DNA of 64,000 nucleotides from Desulfotomaculaceae bacterium (GTDB taxonomy: Bacteria > Bacillota > Desulfotomaculia > Desulfotomaculales > Pelotomaculaceae), in contig JAQVGZ010000004.1 in NCBI GenBank assembly GCA_028696455.1, positions 26,430 through 90,429 of the forward strand, given 5' to 3'. Of the stretch, positions 38,254 through 49,852 are shown in pieces. A program made the translations under genes and the position numbers. Every line of letters begins with the position of its first letter. Positions within the stretch are counted from its first letter, which is position 1. Under the pieces are notes generated by a model. It saw nothing but the letters and a program-made list of their open reading frames with translations, had not been told where the DNA came from and searched no databases.

Positions 38254-40989
38254 TTAAACTTTTAAGAACATTACTTTTTTCCCGGCTCTGCTCGTCAGAT
38301 GGCGATGCAGGGCAACCAGGACAGCAGGCGCCGCTGCTATCACTAAAATACAAGCCCAGTGCAACCTGCTCATGTGTACAGTGTCAAAGCTCAACTGCAT
38401 TAATGGCACGTAGTTTAATAACAGTTGGAGGAAAGCTGAAATCAACACTGCCCCAGCAAGTGATAAACTCGATAATAATCTCTTTTCAAAAACAGCTTGT
38501 TCCACTGACTGGCAATTGAAAATAAAGTTTAACTGGCAAAAGACAAGCGTATTAAAAACCATAGTGCTGACTAGCGCTTCACCCCCCAGGGACAGGCCGA
38601 TCCAGAAGACTATCAGGGAGCATAAACTGATTATTAGCCCCCTGGTGACAATGTGACTGGTCAGGCCATGAGCAATAATACTTATAGCACTGTAATCTGG
38701 ATGGCGGGGAGTGCGCTTCATAACATTATGTTTACTGTAACCCATTCCCATCACTATTGCCGGGAGAGTGCCGGCAATCAAACCAAACCAAAGGATCTGT
38801 ACCGGTGTTAATAACCCAGGTTGCCCCGCTAGAGCAGCAGCAAGCACAGTTAAGACCAAACCAGCGCTGCCGGAAAGCAAATACCGAATTGCTTTCCGGA
38901 CGTTGGCATAGTAAGCCTTTCCTTCCTTGATTGCTGTGACAACATCACTAAATCGTTCATTGGCCAGAATTATATCCGCGACCTCTTTGGTTACATCAGC
39001 GCTGGTAATACCCATTGCGATCCCAATGTTGGCTGCTTTGATCGCTGGTGCGTCATCTATTCCACTGCCGACTGTAGCTACCACCTGCCCTGTTTTTTTC
39101 AAGGCCTGGATCACCCGCAGCCTTTGTTCTGGTGAAACCCTGGCATATACTGAAACCTGGCTTACCAGTTCAAGCAGCTGTCCCTCAGTCATATGATCCA
39201 GGTCAGTTCCGGTTAGCACTTTTTCATTAATAATTCCCAGCTTGTCTGCTAATGACTGCGCTGTTGACTGGTGATCACCGGTCAGAAGTACCGCCCTTAT
39301 TCCCGCCCGGCGAATGCTTTGCATAGCTTTGCCCGTGTCCGGCCTGAGTACATCGGTAATTCCGGCCAGGCCCAGAAAGACCAACTCCTGTTCTAAATAC
39401 TTATCAGAATAATCCACAATACCAGTAGGTAACGCACGCCAGGCAAGGGCCAGTACCTGCTGGGAATCCGCCGCCATTAAATCAATTTGCTGAAGCAGTA
39501 CCTCCCGCTCCCGGATGGATAGAGGCGAAGCCTTGCCATTCTTGTAGGTATGAGTACATAAACTCAAAACTATTTCAGGTGCGCCCTTGACGTAGACATC
39601 CATTTCTCCTGCGGGCCGTCGGTATACCACCGTCATTCGCTTGCGTTCTGAACTAAAGGGTAGTTCGGCTAACCGTTGCTCTTTTAGTTCTATTTTTTCG
39701 CGCCAAAAACCTGCCTTGGCGGCCATTACCAGAAGAGCCCCTTCCGTGGATTCTCCCTTTATAGACCACCCTCTGAACGGACGATTATCTGCTATCCCCC
39801 TAAAAATCCCGGTGACATCGATATCCCCCCGTTTCAAAAGGGCATTATTACATAGCGCTGCTGCTTTCATAAATAAGTGAAAATGTGAGCTACGCCTGTC
39901 TAATGAACGGCTAAAGGTACCCTTGGGATCATAACCCTCTCCGCTGACCTGAAGTATATGTCCACCTAAATAAACCTGACGTACGGTCATTTCATTTTTA
40001 GTGAGCGTTCCGGTTTTACCCGTACAAAGCACTGTAGTGCTACCGAGGCTTTCTATTGACGATAATTTGCGTATAAAAATTTTACAGTTGATCAGGCGCT
40101 TTACCCCACCAACCTGAGCCAGGTTCGGTAACGCCGGCAAATCCCAGGGACCGGCTGTTACTGCTAAACAGATCCCCAGCAGGAGCATTTGGCTAGTCTC
40201 CCCGCTGCTGCTTGTTCCCAGTGCAACTATAATCAAGCAGGCAAGAAGGAAAGGAACCGACAATGTCCTGTTCATTTGCGCCAGTTGGCTCTGGAGCGGT
40301 GTTCCCTCTTTACAGTTGGCCTTGTGTACGGCTTTATTAAATATGCCGGTCTGATGGATTACTATACCACGGCCGCTTCCCGCGGTGACCGCTGTTCCTT
40401 GATAAGCCATGTTGACAGTATCTTCAAGGGGCAGTTCAAAATCTGATAGTGGCCCGGCTGCTTTACCAACCGGACAGGACTTGCCAGTCAGCGTCAATTC
40501 ATCAATTATTAGCCGGTCTGCCTCTAGCAAGCGTATGTCAGCCGGAACCAGGGCACCCTTTTCAAGCAAAACAAGATCACCCGGAACAAGCTCAGACGCA
40601 GGTATCTTACGTTCCCGGCCATTCCTGATCACCTTGGCGTTAGCCGCAGTAAATTGTCTAAAAACTGTTTTTAAGCGTTCAGAGAGGCATTCCACAATAA
40701 AACCCAAAACTGCCCTGGCTGTTATAATAATTATAATCATAACCGCCTGAGGATAGGCGCCGGACAGTCCTAAATAAGCGCTTATAACCAGTAAGATTAC
40801 GATTAGATAACTATTAAACTGATTGATAAGGAGGTTCCAAAGCGGCATCCCGATTGCCCTGAATATTTTGTCTGAACTAAATCTAGCTCTTCTTGCCTTG
40901 GCATCGCGCTCAGACAGCCCAATCATTACGTCAGTTTGCAATTGTTCTGCAATCTCTTGCTGGGTTAAGGAGTGCCAATGCCTGGACAT
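38254..40989 (-). CDS. P2-type (PMR1/SERCA-like) cation ATPase homolog with degenerate catalytic and transport motifs
   Basis: Full-length architecture, but CTGKTGTLT, LTGKS, VGSGIDDAP and AGPWDLP replace CSDKTGTLT, LTGES, TGDGVNDAP and IPEGLP; KGAPE and FSSERKRMTVV retained. Confidence 0.93.
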   Translation of the reverse strand: MSRHWHSLTQQEIAEQLQTDVMIGLSERDAKARRARFSSDKIFRAIGMPLWNLLINQFNSYLIVILLVISAYLGLSGAYPQAVMIIIIITARAVLGFIVECLSERLKTVFRQFTAANAKVIRNGRERKIPASELVPGDLVLLEKGALVPADIRLLEADRLIIDELTLTGKSCPVGKAAGPLSDFELPLEDTVNMAYQGTAVTAGSGRGIVIHQTGIFNKAVHKANCKEGTPLQSQLAQMNRTLSVPFLLACLIIVALGTSSSGETSQMLLLGICLAVTAGPWDLPALPNLAQVGGVKRLINCKIFIRKLSSIESLGSTTVLCTGKTGTLTKNEMTVRQVYLGGHILQVSGEGYDPKGTFSRSLDRRSSHFHLFMKAAALCNNALLKRGDIDVTGIFRGIADNRPFRGWSIKGESTEGALLVMAAKAGFWREKIELKEQRLAELPFSSERKRMTVVYRRPAGEMDVYVKGAPEIVLSLCTHTYKNGKASPLSIREREVLLQQIDLMAADSQQVLALAWRALPTGIVDYSDKYLEQELVFLGLAGITDVLRPDTGKAMQSIRRAGIRAVLLTGDHQSTAQSLADKLGIINEKVLTGTDLDHMTEGQLLELVSQVSVYARVSPEQRLRVIQALKKTGQVVATVGSGIDDAPAIKAANIGIAMGITSADVTKEVADIILANERFSDVVTAIKEGKAYYANVRKAIRYLLSGSAGLVLTVLAAALAGQPGLLTPVQILWFGLIAGTLPAIVMGMGYSKHNVMKRTPRHPDYSAISIIAHGLTSHIVTRGLIISLCSLIVFWIGLSLGGEALVSTMVFNTLVFCQLNFIFNCQSVEQAVFEKRLLSSLSLAGAVLISAFLQLLLNYVPLMQLSFDTVHMSRLHWACILVIAAAPAVLVALHRHLTSRAGKKVMFLKV

Positions 40990-41189
40990 AGTAGGCTCAC
41001 CTCTCATCCAAAAATTACCTATATATCATGTTTATTCCTTTAAGATAAGAATAATGCTTTAAATATGTAAGCAATTTTTTACCCGGGCAGAATTAATTAT
41101 CTATTTTTCTTTAATTTCAAGTAGAGGATATTGTAAAATAGATTATGTGCGACTGATACATTATGCATCTAAAAGTGGAGGATAGTAAC

Positions 41190-42989
41190 ATGCCTTATGA
41201 TGGCCTGGTCCTGGCGGCAATAACTAGAGAGCTGCAGGAAAAACTGACCGGCGGGCGGATTGACCGCATACACCAGCCCACCAAAGATGAAGTCATTCTG
41301 GTAGTGCGCCGGCCAGGGTTCCGGGGCCGCCTGCTTCTGTCAGCCAATGCCCGGAGCGCACGGGTCCACCTGACCAGGACCACTCGAGAAAACCCTGCCG
41401 CTGCCCCTGTTTTCTGTATGGTTTTGCGCAAGCACCTGGAGGGCGGTCGGATTATTAGTATGCGGCAGCCCGGGCTGGAAAGGGTACTGGTCATTCGGGT
41501 CGAATCGCGAGATGAGCTGGGACGCCAGTCATATAAACAGCTCATTTGTGAAATCATGGGCAAGCACAGCAATATCCTCCTGGTTGAACCTGTTACAAAT
41601 GTCATTATAGATGGCATTAAACGTTATACGCACGCTGTCAGCAGGCACCGGGAAGTTTTACCCGGGCAGCCCTACCTGCCCCCGCCCTTCCAGAATAAAC
41701 TAAACCCGCTGCTCCTTAATGAAGAAGAGTTCCGCCAGCACTGCCTTGATGTGCCTCTGGAAACCACTCTCCTGGAACTGCTGCAGGGCGGATTTGAGGG
41801 GCTGAGCAAAGTCACCTGCCGGGAAATTATTGATCGAGCCAACCTGACGCCGGACGTTCTGCTAGATCACTGTGGCGAATACGAACTCCGCTCCCTGTGG
41901 GAACCCTTTCATCAAATTATGGCCCTGACCCGTAATGGCCGCTTCGTGCCCTGCCTAACCTGCGGTAAAAAGAGCAAGGCCATGGATTTTGCCGCCCTCG
42001 AACTTACACACACAGGGCTAGCCATAAAGCACGGAGAAATGAACGATCTGGTGGATCAGTTCTTCTATGAGCGGGAGCAGGCTGAAGTAATCAATAAGGA
42101 GCGAAACCATGTTATAGCAGTTTTAAAAAAAGAAATGTCACGGTTGGAAAAAAAGCTGGACTTGTATCGGGCAAGCCTGAAAGCTACTGCTGAGGCCAAT
42201 AAATTTAAGCTGTACGGGGAATTACTTACCGCTAATCTCTACCGGCTGAAGCAGGGGCAACCGGAGGCCTGCCTGGAAAACTATTATGAATCAAGAGAAC
42301 AGATCGTGACCATCCCCCTGGAACGCCACCGCTCACCATCGGAAAACGCCCAGCGTTATTTTAAAAAATACATCAAAGCCAGAAACACGCGCACCGCCCT
42401 AGAACCAAGGATTGCCGACGCCCGTGAAGAAATGCTCTATCTGGAAGGGGTTAAAACCGATCTCGAGCAGGCGGGCAGTTTGCCGGAACTGGCAGAAATA
42501 AAGCAGGAGTTAGCCGAGCAGGGCTATCTTAAAAGTCCCCCTCCCTCACCGGGGGGTAAAAAAAAGAAAAAAGAGCGGCTGTTGCCAAAACCCCTTTCTT
42601 TTGTCTCCTCCGACGGCATGCAAATACTGGTCGGGAAAAACAACAAACAAAATGACTATCTGACCTTAAAGTTAGCCCGGGAGAATGATCTTTGGCTACA
42701 CACCAAGGACATTCATGGTTCTCATGTGATCATCAGAACCGAAGGCAAAGAAATATCCGCCTCTACCCTGACCGAGGCGGCCGCGCTGGCAGCGTTTTTC
42801 AGTAAAGGGCGCAGCTCAACAAATGTTCCGGTGGATTACACGCTCAAAAAGCATGTCAGTAAGCCCAAAGGCGCGCGGCCGGGTATGGTCATTTACCGGC
42901 AGCAAAGAACGATTATAGCAATGCCTGATGAAAAATTGGTGGAAGAGCTTGGCGACCGCTCCAGAGAAGAAGGCAAAATTAAGGGTTAA
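41190..42989 (+). CDS. rqcH: NFACT-family ribosome quality-control protein (RqcH/FbpA)
   Basis: MPYDGLVLAAITRELQEKL, ENDLWLHTKDIHGSHVIIR, AAFFSKGRSSTNVPVDYT. Confidence 0.92.
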   Translation: MPYDGLVLAAITRELQEKLTGGRIDRIHQPTKDEVILVVRRPGFRGRLLLSANARSARVHLTRTTRENPAAAPVFCMVLRKHLEGGRIISMRQPGLERVLVIRVESRDELGRQSYKQLICEIMGKHSNILLVEPVTNVIIDGIKRYTHAVSRHREVLPGQPYLPPPFQNKLNPLLLNEEEFRQHCLDVPLETTLLELLQGGFEGLSKVTCREIIDRANLTPDVLLDHCGEYELRSLWEPFHQIMALTRNGRFVPCLTCGKKSKAMDFAALELTHTGLAIKHGEMNDLVDQFFYEREQAEVINKERNHVIAVLKKEMSRLEKKLDLYRASLKATAEANKFKLYGELLTANLYRLKQGQPEACLENYYESREQIVTIPLERHRSPSENAQRYFKKYIKARNTRTALEPRIADAREEMLYLEGVKTDLEQAGSLPELAEIKQELAEQGYLKSPPPSPGGKKKKKERLLPKPLSFVSSDGMQILVGKNNKQNDYLTLKLARENDLWLHTKDIHGSHVIIRTEGKEISASTLTEAAALAAFFSKGRSSTNVPVDYTLKKHVSKPKGARPGMVIYRQQRTIIAMPDEKLVEELGDRSREEGKIKG

Positions 42990-43139
42990 AATTGTATTCA
43001 ACTGAAACAGATTGTGTGGCAGCCCTACTACTTAAATTAGTCCCTGACAGTCCCGCTCATATGTTATTATGGATTTGCCAAAAGCTTCTGTTATCTTAAT
43101 CTGGCTTTTCTATAAATCCAGCCTAAGGGTGATTTTTGC

Positions 43140-43715
43140 TTAAATATTTCTACTACCAGGCTTTACCACCGCCAGACCCTGCCGGCACAGAGGACATTCA
43201 TCAGGAGAATAGGAGAGTACTTCAGTGGTCAGGAGTGCCTCAGTGCGGACACCAAGTTCTATTTTGCCGTTGCTGCGGTCTACGAGCACACCGGCGCCAA
43301 CTACCTCTCCACCAAGCATCCGGATCAGATCGATTACCTCAAGCACCGAGCCGCCGGTGGTGATCACATCCTCAACCACCAACACTTTTTCCCCGGGGGT
43401 AATGAAAAAGCCCCTTCTTAGCTTCATGACCCCTTCTTCCCGTTCGGTAAAAATACTCCGCACGCCAAGCGCATGCGCTACCTCGTAGGACACGATAATG
43501 CCGCCCATAGCCGGGCCAACTACCACAGAAATATTTTCACCGGCAAACCGCCGGGCCAATTCCCCGCAAAGAACCCCTGTATGGTCAGGATGCTGCAAAA
43601 TCATCGCGCACTGAAAATAGCGGTCACTATGAAGGCCTGAGGTTAGCTTGAAATGACCAGTGAGCATGGCCTCGGTTTTTTGAAAAATGGTAATAATCTC
43701 ATCCTTAGTAAGCAA
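43140..43715 (-). CDS. pyrE: Orotate phosphoribosyltransferase
   Basis: VLVVEDVITTGGSVLEVIDLIR, LTSGLHSDRYFQCA. Confidence 0.95.
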   Translation of the reverse strand: MLTKDEIITIFQKTEAMLTGHFKLTSGLHSDRYFQCAMILQHPDHTGVLCGELARRFAGENISVVVGPAMGGIIVSYEVAHALGVRSIFTEREEGVMKLRRGFFITPGEKVLVVEDVITTGGSVLEVIDLIRMLGGEVVGAGVLVDRSNGKIELGVRTEALLTTEVLSYSPDECPLCRQGLAVVKPGSRNI

Positions 43716-43759
43716 TTATGTACCTCCCTAAAAAAGTTTCTTAAATACCTAGAGCCTCA

Positions 43760-44494
43760 TTAAGCTCCTATTTCCTGGAGAATCGCCTTGGCGGCCGCGA
43801 CCGGGTCTGGGGCGGCAGTGACCGGCCGGCCGACTACCAGGTAGCTTGCTCCCAACCTGATCGCCTCGCCGGGGGTCATCGTCCGCTTCTGGTCGTTTGC
43901 CGCTGCTCCCAACGGTCGCACCCCCGGAGTGATGATTAAAAAATCTTTCCCACAGGCTTCCCTAATTGCAGTTATTTCCTTTGGTGACGCTACTACACCA
44001 TCCATACCGGCCTCCTTGGCCAGCCTGGCCCAAGCCACGACCCGTTCTTCAATGGTGCCGGGAATACCCAGTTTCTGATTGAACATATCCTCGTCAATAC
44101 TTGTCAAAACAGTAACCGCTATCACCAGAGGGGGCTTGACCCCGGCCTTACCGGCCTCATCCCGTGCAGCATTGGCCGCTTCCTGCATCATTACCGGGCC
44201 TCCGGCTGCGTGCACATTAAATATTGCCGCCCCGTGTCTGGTGAGCGCCCGTGCTGCGCCAGCTACCGTATTCGGGATGTCATGCAACTTTAGGTCGACG
44301 AAAACAGATGCTTTTCTTTCGATCAGGCGGTGCACAGCCTCAGGCCCGGCGCTATTAAAAAGCTGCATGCCCACCTTGAACGCCCCGGTGTAAGGCGCCA
44401 GGGCACTGGCCAGGGCTACCGCTTCATCAACAGTGTTTACATCGAGGGCGACAATTAAAGGATTTTTAATTAAGGGCACTTGTCCACCTCCCAT
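43760..44494 (-). CDS. pyrF: Orotidine 5'-phosphate decarboxylase
   Basis: VALDVNTVDEA, VFVDLKLHDIPNTV, TPGVRPLG. Confidence 0.96.
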   Translation of the reverse strand: MGGGQVPLIKNPLIVALDVNTVDEAVALASALAPYTGAFKVGMQLFNSAGPEAVHRLIERKASVFVDLKLHDIPNTVAGAARALTRHGAAIFNVHAAGGPVMMQEAANAARDEAGKAGVKPPLVIAVTVLTSIDEDMFNQKLGIPGTIEERVVAWARLAKEAGMDGVVASPKEITAIREACGKDFLIITPGVRPLGAAANDQKRTMTPGEAIRLGASYLVVGRPVTAAPDPVAAAKAILQEIGA

Positions 44495-44650
44495 TACAGT
44501 AATACGGTTTATTATTTTGGATAATATTATATATAAGTTTTAGTTTTGTTTCAAAGTTTATCCTATAAAAGATAGTTTTAAAAAAAGTCGTAATGTATTG
44601 ACACCTTCTTTTTTTTTCTATAGACTATAAAAGATTAAATGACCTTAAAT

Positions 44651-44740
44651 CGGTCCAGAGAGGCCGGTAAGGGATCATAGCTGATGTGTTTTTCTTTTGC
44701 CAACTATGCCTGCTTACCGGTGGTGAGCAGGCTTTTTATT
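44651..44740 (+). promoter_or_regulatory. PyrR-dependent transcription attenuator
   Basis: tCCAGAGAGGcc PyrR-loop; CCGGTAAG (44664-44671) complementary to CTTACCGG (44713-44720); terminator GCCTGCTTACC...GGTGAGCAGGC-TTTTTATT (44708-44740). Confidence 0.9.
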
Positions 44741-44756
44741 GCGACATTTAAGGTAA

Positions 44757-45380
<624 letters not shown>

Positions 45381-45515
45381 AAATATCCGGTTCCATCCTT
45401 TAGTAATACGGTCTTTATGAGACCGGAAAGGGAAGGACCCAGAAAAACCCTTTCAGGCCTCTGCCGGAATAATAAAAACCAGGCGGGGCTTATTTTTAAA
45501 TTTGGAGGGAAACAA

Positions 45516-46457
45516 ATGGGCCTTAGTGGCAAAGACCTGGTTGGACTGCAACACCTGGCGGCTAAAGAAATAAAGTTAATCTTGGACAATGCTATTCCGA
45601 TGAAGGGGATCATCCAAAGGCAGATCAAGAAGGTGCCTACCCTGCGCGGACGCGCCATGGTCACAGTTTTTTACGAGGCCAGTACCCGGACCCGGGCTTC
45701 CTTCGACCTGGCAGCCAAATACTTGAGCGCCGATACTATTGGCATCACTGCGGCAACAAGCAGTGTCAGCAAGGGTGAAAGCCTGAGGGACACCGCCCGC
45801 ACCATTGCCGCTATGGGGGCTGATGTAGTAGTGCTGCGCCACCCAATGGCAGGCGCAGCAGAACTTTTGGCACGTACTGTGGGAGCTTCCGTGATAAACG
45901 CCGGGGACGGCGCTCACGAGCACCCGACCCAGGCCTTACTGGACCTCTTTACAGTGAATGAAAAGAAAGGACGCATTAATGGTCTGAAAGTAGCCATCAT
46001 TGGAGACATATTACATAGTAGGGTCGCCCGTTCTGACATCTGGGGCTTTTCCCGGATGGGTGCGGAAGTGCGACTGGCCGGGCCGGCCACCTTAATGCCT
46101 CCGGGGGTGGAGCAAATGGGCGCACGGGTGTACGAAAAGATCGAAGACGCACTAGATGGTGCCGATGTGGTTTACATCCTCAGAATACAGCGGGAAAGGC
46201 AGCAGCAGGGTCTGTTCCCAGGACTGCGTGAGTACAGTCAGTTGTTCGGCATTAATGCAGAAAGGCTAAGGCTGGCTGCGCCGGATGTGTTGGTAATGCA
46301 CCCGGGCCCGATTAACCGGGGCGTGGAAATTGCTCCGGAGGTTGCAGATAGTCTTCAGGCAGTGATTACTGAGCAGGTAACAAACGGGGTGGCGGTACGA
46401 ATGGCCATTTTGTACCTGCTAGTCGGAGGAGGTAGCCAGCATGAAATTACTTATTAA
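45516..46457 (+). CDS. pyrB: Aspartate carbamoyltransferase catalytic subunit
   Basis: [53 protein letters not shown]. Confidence 0.97.
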   Translation: MGLSGKDLVGLQHLAAKEIKLILDNAIPMKGIIQRQIKKVPTLRGRAMVTVFYEASTRTRASFDLAAKYLSADTIGITAATSSVSKGESLRDTARTIAAMGADVVVLRHPMAGAAELLARTVGASVINAGDGAHEHPTQALLDLFTVNEKKGRINGLKVAIIGDILHSRVARSDIWGFSRMGAEVRLAGPATLMPPGVEQMGARVYEKIEDALDGADVVYILRIQRERQQQGLFPGLREYSQLFGINAERLRLAAPDVLVMHPGPINRGVEIAPEVADSLQAVITEQVTNGVAVRMAILYLLVGGGSQHEITY

Positions 46458-47727
46458 GGGTGGGACCTTGATGGATCCGGCCACCGGTAGGGTAAACGAG
46501 GAGGATTTGCTTATTAACGACGGCAAAATCACCAAAACAGGCGTAAACTTAAGCGATGACAGCGCTGAAGTGCTTGACGCTGCCGGCAAGCTGGTTACCC
46601 CTGGTCTGATTGATATGCACGTACATTTGCGTGAGCCCGGCTTTGAGGCTAAAGAGACCATTTTAAGCGGCGCCTTAGCCGCCGCGCGGGGTGGTTTTAC
46701 CTCAGTCGCCTGCATGCCTAACACCAATCCGGTGGCCGATTGCGGGGCTATCATCTCCTATATACGGGGTAAGGCGCGGGAAGCGGGAAAAGTTAACATT
46801 TACCCCATTGGGGCTATTACCAGCGGCAGCAAGGGGGTTGAGCTGGCTGAAATGGGAGATATGCAGAAGGCGGGTGCAGCAGGTTTCTCCGATGATGGCC
46901 AGCCAGTAATGAGCGCCGGGCTAATGCGTCGAGCCATGCAGTATGCTGACATGCTTAACATGACCATTATCTCTCACTGTGAAGATAAGAGCCTTGCCGG
47001 TGGAGGAGCTATGCACGAAGGTTATATGTCTACCGTACTGGGCTTACCGGGGATACCAGCATCTGCGGAAGAAGTTGTGGTGGCCCGGGACATTCTGCTG
47101 GCTGAAGAAACCGGCTGCCGGGTGCATATCGCCCACGTCAGCACCGCCGGCTCCGTCCGGCTGGTTCGGGAGGCTAGGGCCAGAGGAGTCCAGGTGACCG
47201 CTGAGGCCACCCCGCACCACTTCAGCCTGACAGATGAAGCGGTGACCGGCTACAACACGAACACCAAGGTTAACCCACCCCTGCGCACTGACATCGATGT
47301 AGCCGCAGTGAGGCAGGGGCTGGCCGACGGAACAATCAGCGTAATCGCCACCGACCACGCCCCGCACACTATTGAAGAGAAGGACGTGGAATATGGTTTG
47401 GCCCCTTTCGGTATAGTCGGGCTGGAAACTGCGGTTGGCTTAGTCTGGACCGAGTTGGTGGCCACCGGTATCCTAACACCGCTAGAGGCGGTGGCCAAGC
47501 TGACTTCAAACCCGGCCTCCATCCTGGGCATTGCCAAGGGAACGCTAGAGATTGGGGCGGATGCGGATATCACCATCATTGACCCGATGGCTACTTGGAC
47601 AGTAGACCCGGAGCAGTTTGCAAGCAAGGGACGCAACACCCCCTTTGCCGGACGCGTTCTACAAGGACTGCCCTATGCAACCATATTAAGCGGCCGGATC
47701 GTAATGCGGGAAGGTGCTTTATTATGA
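46441..47727 (+). CDS. pyrC: Dihydroorotase
   Basis: [39 protein letters not shown]. Confidence 0.97.
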   Translation: MKLLIKGGTLMDPATGRVNEEDLLINDGKITKTGVNLSDDSAEVLDAAGKLVTPGLIDMHVHLREPGFEAKETILSGALAAARGGFTSVACMPNTNPVADCGAIISYIRGKAREAGKVNIYPIGAITSGSKGVELAEMGDMQKAGAAGFSDDGQPVMSAGLMRRAMQYADMLNMTIISHCEDKSLAGGGAMHEGYMSTVLGLPGIPASAEEVVVARDILLAEETGCRVHIAHVSTAGSVRLVREARARGVQVTAEATPHHFSLTDEAVTGYNTNTKVNPPLRTDIDVAAVRQGLADGTISVIATDHAPHTIEEKDVEYGLAPFGIVGLETAVGLVWTELVATGILTPLEAVAKLTSNPASILGIAKGTLEIGADADITIIDPMATWTVDPEQFASKGRNTPFAGRVLQGLPYATILSGRIVMREGALL

Positions 47728-47897
47728 ACAAGATCAGACTGTTTTTTACAGCGGTCTTATTATACGTTCTAATTGTTTTTATAGTTCCCGTCTGTACCGG
47801 TCAGTCAAATAAAGATGCGGTTAATGTCAATGAGCTGACCCCGGAGCAATTGGTGATATACTATTACAGTAGTTTAAGCACGGGAGATCTAGACTAG
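47724..47897 (+). CDS. 57-aa signal-peptide/TM protein within pyr operon
   Basis: ATGA overlap with pyrC stop; [57 protein letters not shown]. Confidence 0.6.
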   Translation: MNKIRLFFTAVLLYVLIVFIVPVCTGQSNKDAVNVNELTPEQLVIYYYSSLSTGDLD

Positions 47898-47949
47898 TCT
47901 TGGAGTAAATGTTCGCGCGTTAGATAAACGCTTAAATGGGGGAAATAAA

Positions 47950-48741
47950 TTGTCGTTCTTACTTGACGCAGAAATAACTAAGCAAGAAAGAATTGTACCC
48001 GGCCATTTCCGGTTGAGCCTCTCATCGCCGGATATAGTTACCGCAGCCAGGCCCGGGCAGTTTTTGCAGGTACGGTGCGGCAGTACCCTGGACCCTTTTT
48101 TGCGCCGGCCGATCAGTATCCATGCTGTGGATCGGAAAAAAGGCGAGGTTGTCCTGTTTTACCGTGTGGCCGGCCGGGGCACGTCCTTACTTGCCGAAAA
48201 GCGCCAGGGCAATTCAGTGAGCTTGTTGGGGCCACTGGGCCGGGGATTTTCGCTACCGGAAGGCAAGGCCAGGGTAGCCGTGGTGTCCGGTGGCATCGGC
48301 ATTGCCCCCATCTATTTTCTACTGGTGGAGTTGGCCATGTACGGGGTGAGCGCTGACGTTTTTCTGGGGGCAGCGACGGCTGAGCAATTGTTCTTTTTTA
48401 AGGAGATCAAAGGATTTGGATACCGAGTTGAGATTGCTACCGATGACGGCTCGGCCGGCTATCATGGTTTGGTGACCGACTTGTTTGCAGAAAGTATACC
48501 TCTAAGCAATGAATATGCCATGATTTATGGTTGCGGCCCGGGCGGTATGCTGCGACGTCTGGCTGAAATTATCAGATCAGCTGGCGCCCCCGGCGAGTTA
48601 TCCCTGGAAGAGCGGATGGGCTGTGGTGTGGGCGCCTGCCTTTCGTGTGTTTGTAAAACCAGTGGTGAAGGTAAAGTGCAGTACCAGCGGGTCTGCACGG
48701 AGGGGCCGGTTTTCCCGGCTAATGAGGTGGTGTGGACATGA
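47950..48741 (+). CDS. pyrK: Dihydroorotate dehydrogenase electron transfer subunit
   Basis: FAD/NAD reductase motifs, C-terminal 2Fe-2[14 protein letters not shown]. Confidence 0.95.
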   Translation: MSFLLDAEITKQERIVPGHFRLSLSSPDIVTAARPGQFLQVRCGSTLDPFLRRPISIHAVDRKKGEVVLFYRVAGRGTSLLAEKRQGNSVSLLGPLGRGFSLPEGKARVAVVSGGIGIAPIYFLLVELAMYGVSADVFLGAATAEQLFFFKEIKGFGYRVEIATDDGSAGYHGLVTDLFAESIPLSNEYAMIYGCGPGGMLRRLAEIIRSAGAPGELSLEERMGCGVGACLSCVCKTSGEGKVQYQRVCTEGPVFPANEVVWT

Positions 48742-49688
48742 GTAGCGCATCTGTCCCCAAGAACGCAGGCAAGCCGAACCTGGCAGTTAACATCGGGGGC
48801 CTGTGGATGAAAAATCCAGTCACTGTCGGCTCCGGCACCTTTGGATTTGGGCCGGAGTACGCCCCCTACCTGGACTTAAATCGGCTGGGCGCCATCGTAG
48901 TCAAGGGGATCACCCTGCTGCCGCGCGCCGGTAACGCCACGCCCAGGCTCGTGGAAACCCCAGCAGGTGTCCTGAATTCCATTGGGCTGCAAAACCCCGG
49001 CGTGGACCGGTTTATCACTGAGGCGCTACCCTTCCTGGCGGACTTCGACCTGCCGGTGATTGTGAATATAGCCGGTGATACAGTGCAGGACTACACCCTC
49101 CTGGCAGAAAAGCTCAGTCGCACTGCCGGGGTGGCCGCCCTGGAGGTTAATATATCCTGCCCCAATGTGAAAAAGGGTGGGCTGCAGTTTGGCAGCGACC
49201 CGGCGTCAGCTGCGGAAGTTACCCGCTCAGTTAAAGAAAGCACACATCTACCAGTGATCGTCAAGCTTTCCCCCAACGTAACCAGCATCGTGGCTGTGGC
49301 TGAGAAAGTGGCTGAAGCCAACGCTGATGCCCTCTCCCTGATCAACACGCTGCTAGGAATGGCCATCAACATCAGGACCAGGCGCCCGGTTCTTGGTAAT
49401 ATCCTGGGCGGGCTTTCCGGCCCGGCCGTGAAGCCGGTGGCTCTCCGGGCAGTCTGGCAGGTGCGTAAGGCTGTAAATCTGCCGATTATCGGCATGGGCG
49501 GCATTATCTCCGCCGCGGATGCGATCGAGTTCTTCCTGGCCGGGGCCACGGCGGTAGCAATTGGATCAGCCAACTTTATCAACCCACTGACCACTATGGA
49601 GGTGTTGGAAGGAATCGAAAGATATCTGATGGATAATTCTTTTACTGACATCAGGGAAATCTCGGGCCTGGCCCATAATAACATTTAA
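48738..49688 (+). CDS. pyrD: Dihydroorotate dehydrogenase (class 1B)
   Basis: [39 protein letters not shown]. Confidence 0.96.
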   Translation: MSSASVPKNAGKPNLAVNIGGLWMKNPVTVGSGTFGFGPEYAPYLDLNRLGAIVVKGITLLPRAGNATPRLVETPAGVLNSIGLQNPGVDRFITEALPFLADFDLPVIVNIAGDTVQDYTLLAEKLSRTAGVAALEVNISCPNVKKGGLQFGSDPASAAEVTRSVKESTHLPVIVKLSPNVTSIVAVAEKVAEANADALSLINTLLGMAINIRTRRPVLGNILGGLSGPAVKPVALRAVWQVRKAVNLPIIGMGGIISAADAIEFFLAGATAVAIGSANFINPLTTMEVLEGIERYLMDNSFTDIREISGLAHNNI

Positions 49689-49820
49689 TGGATCCGTTGG
49701 CCCCAATTTATTATTTAAGGATAATGAAAAAAGACATTATGGAATTCACCTAATTTCCATTTGTTGCATAACTTATATTATACCCGCACCAAGTGCCGTG
49801 TACTCCGTTTTATGGCAAAA

Positions 49821-49845
49821 GCCCGGTCGATTTCTTTGACCGGGC
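49821..49845. terminator. Terminator hairpin between pyrD and convergent small ORF
   Basis: GCCCGGTC-GATTTCTTT-GACCGGGC. Confidence 0.75.
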
Positions 49846-49852
49846 CTTCGAA

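Noticed and set aside
47044-47639. Overlapping minus-strand ORFs within pyrC
   Set aside because: Shadow ORFs in GC-richer coding sequence; no family signature
47880-47896. Cloning-polylinker-like string AGATCTAGACTAGT (BglII/XbaI/SpeI overlap)
   Set aside because: Lies inside natural operon context with continuous neighbouring genes; most likely chance
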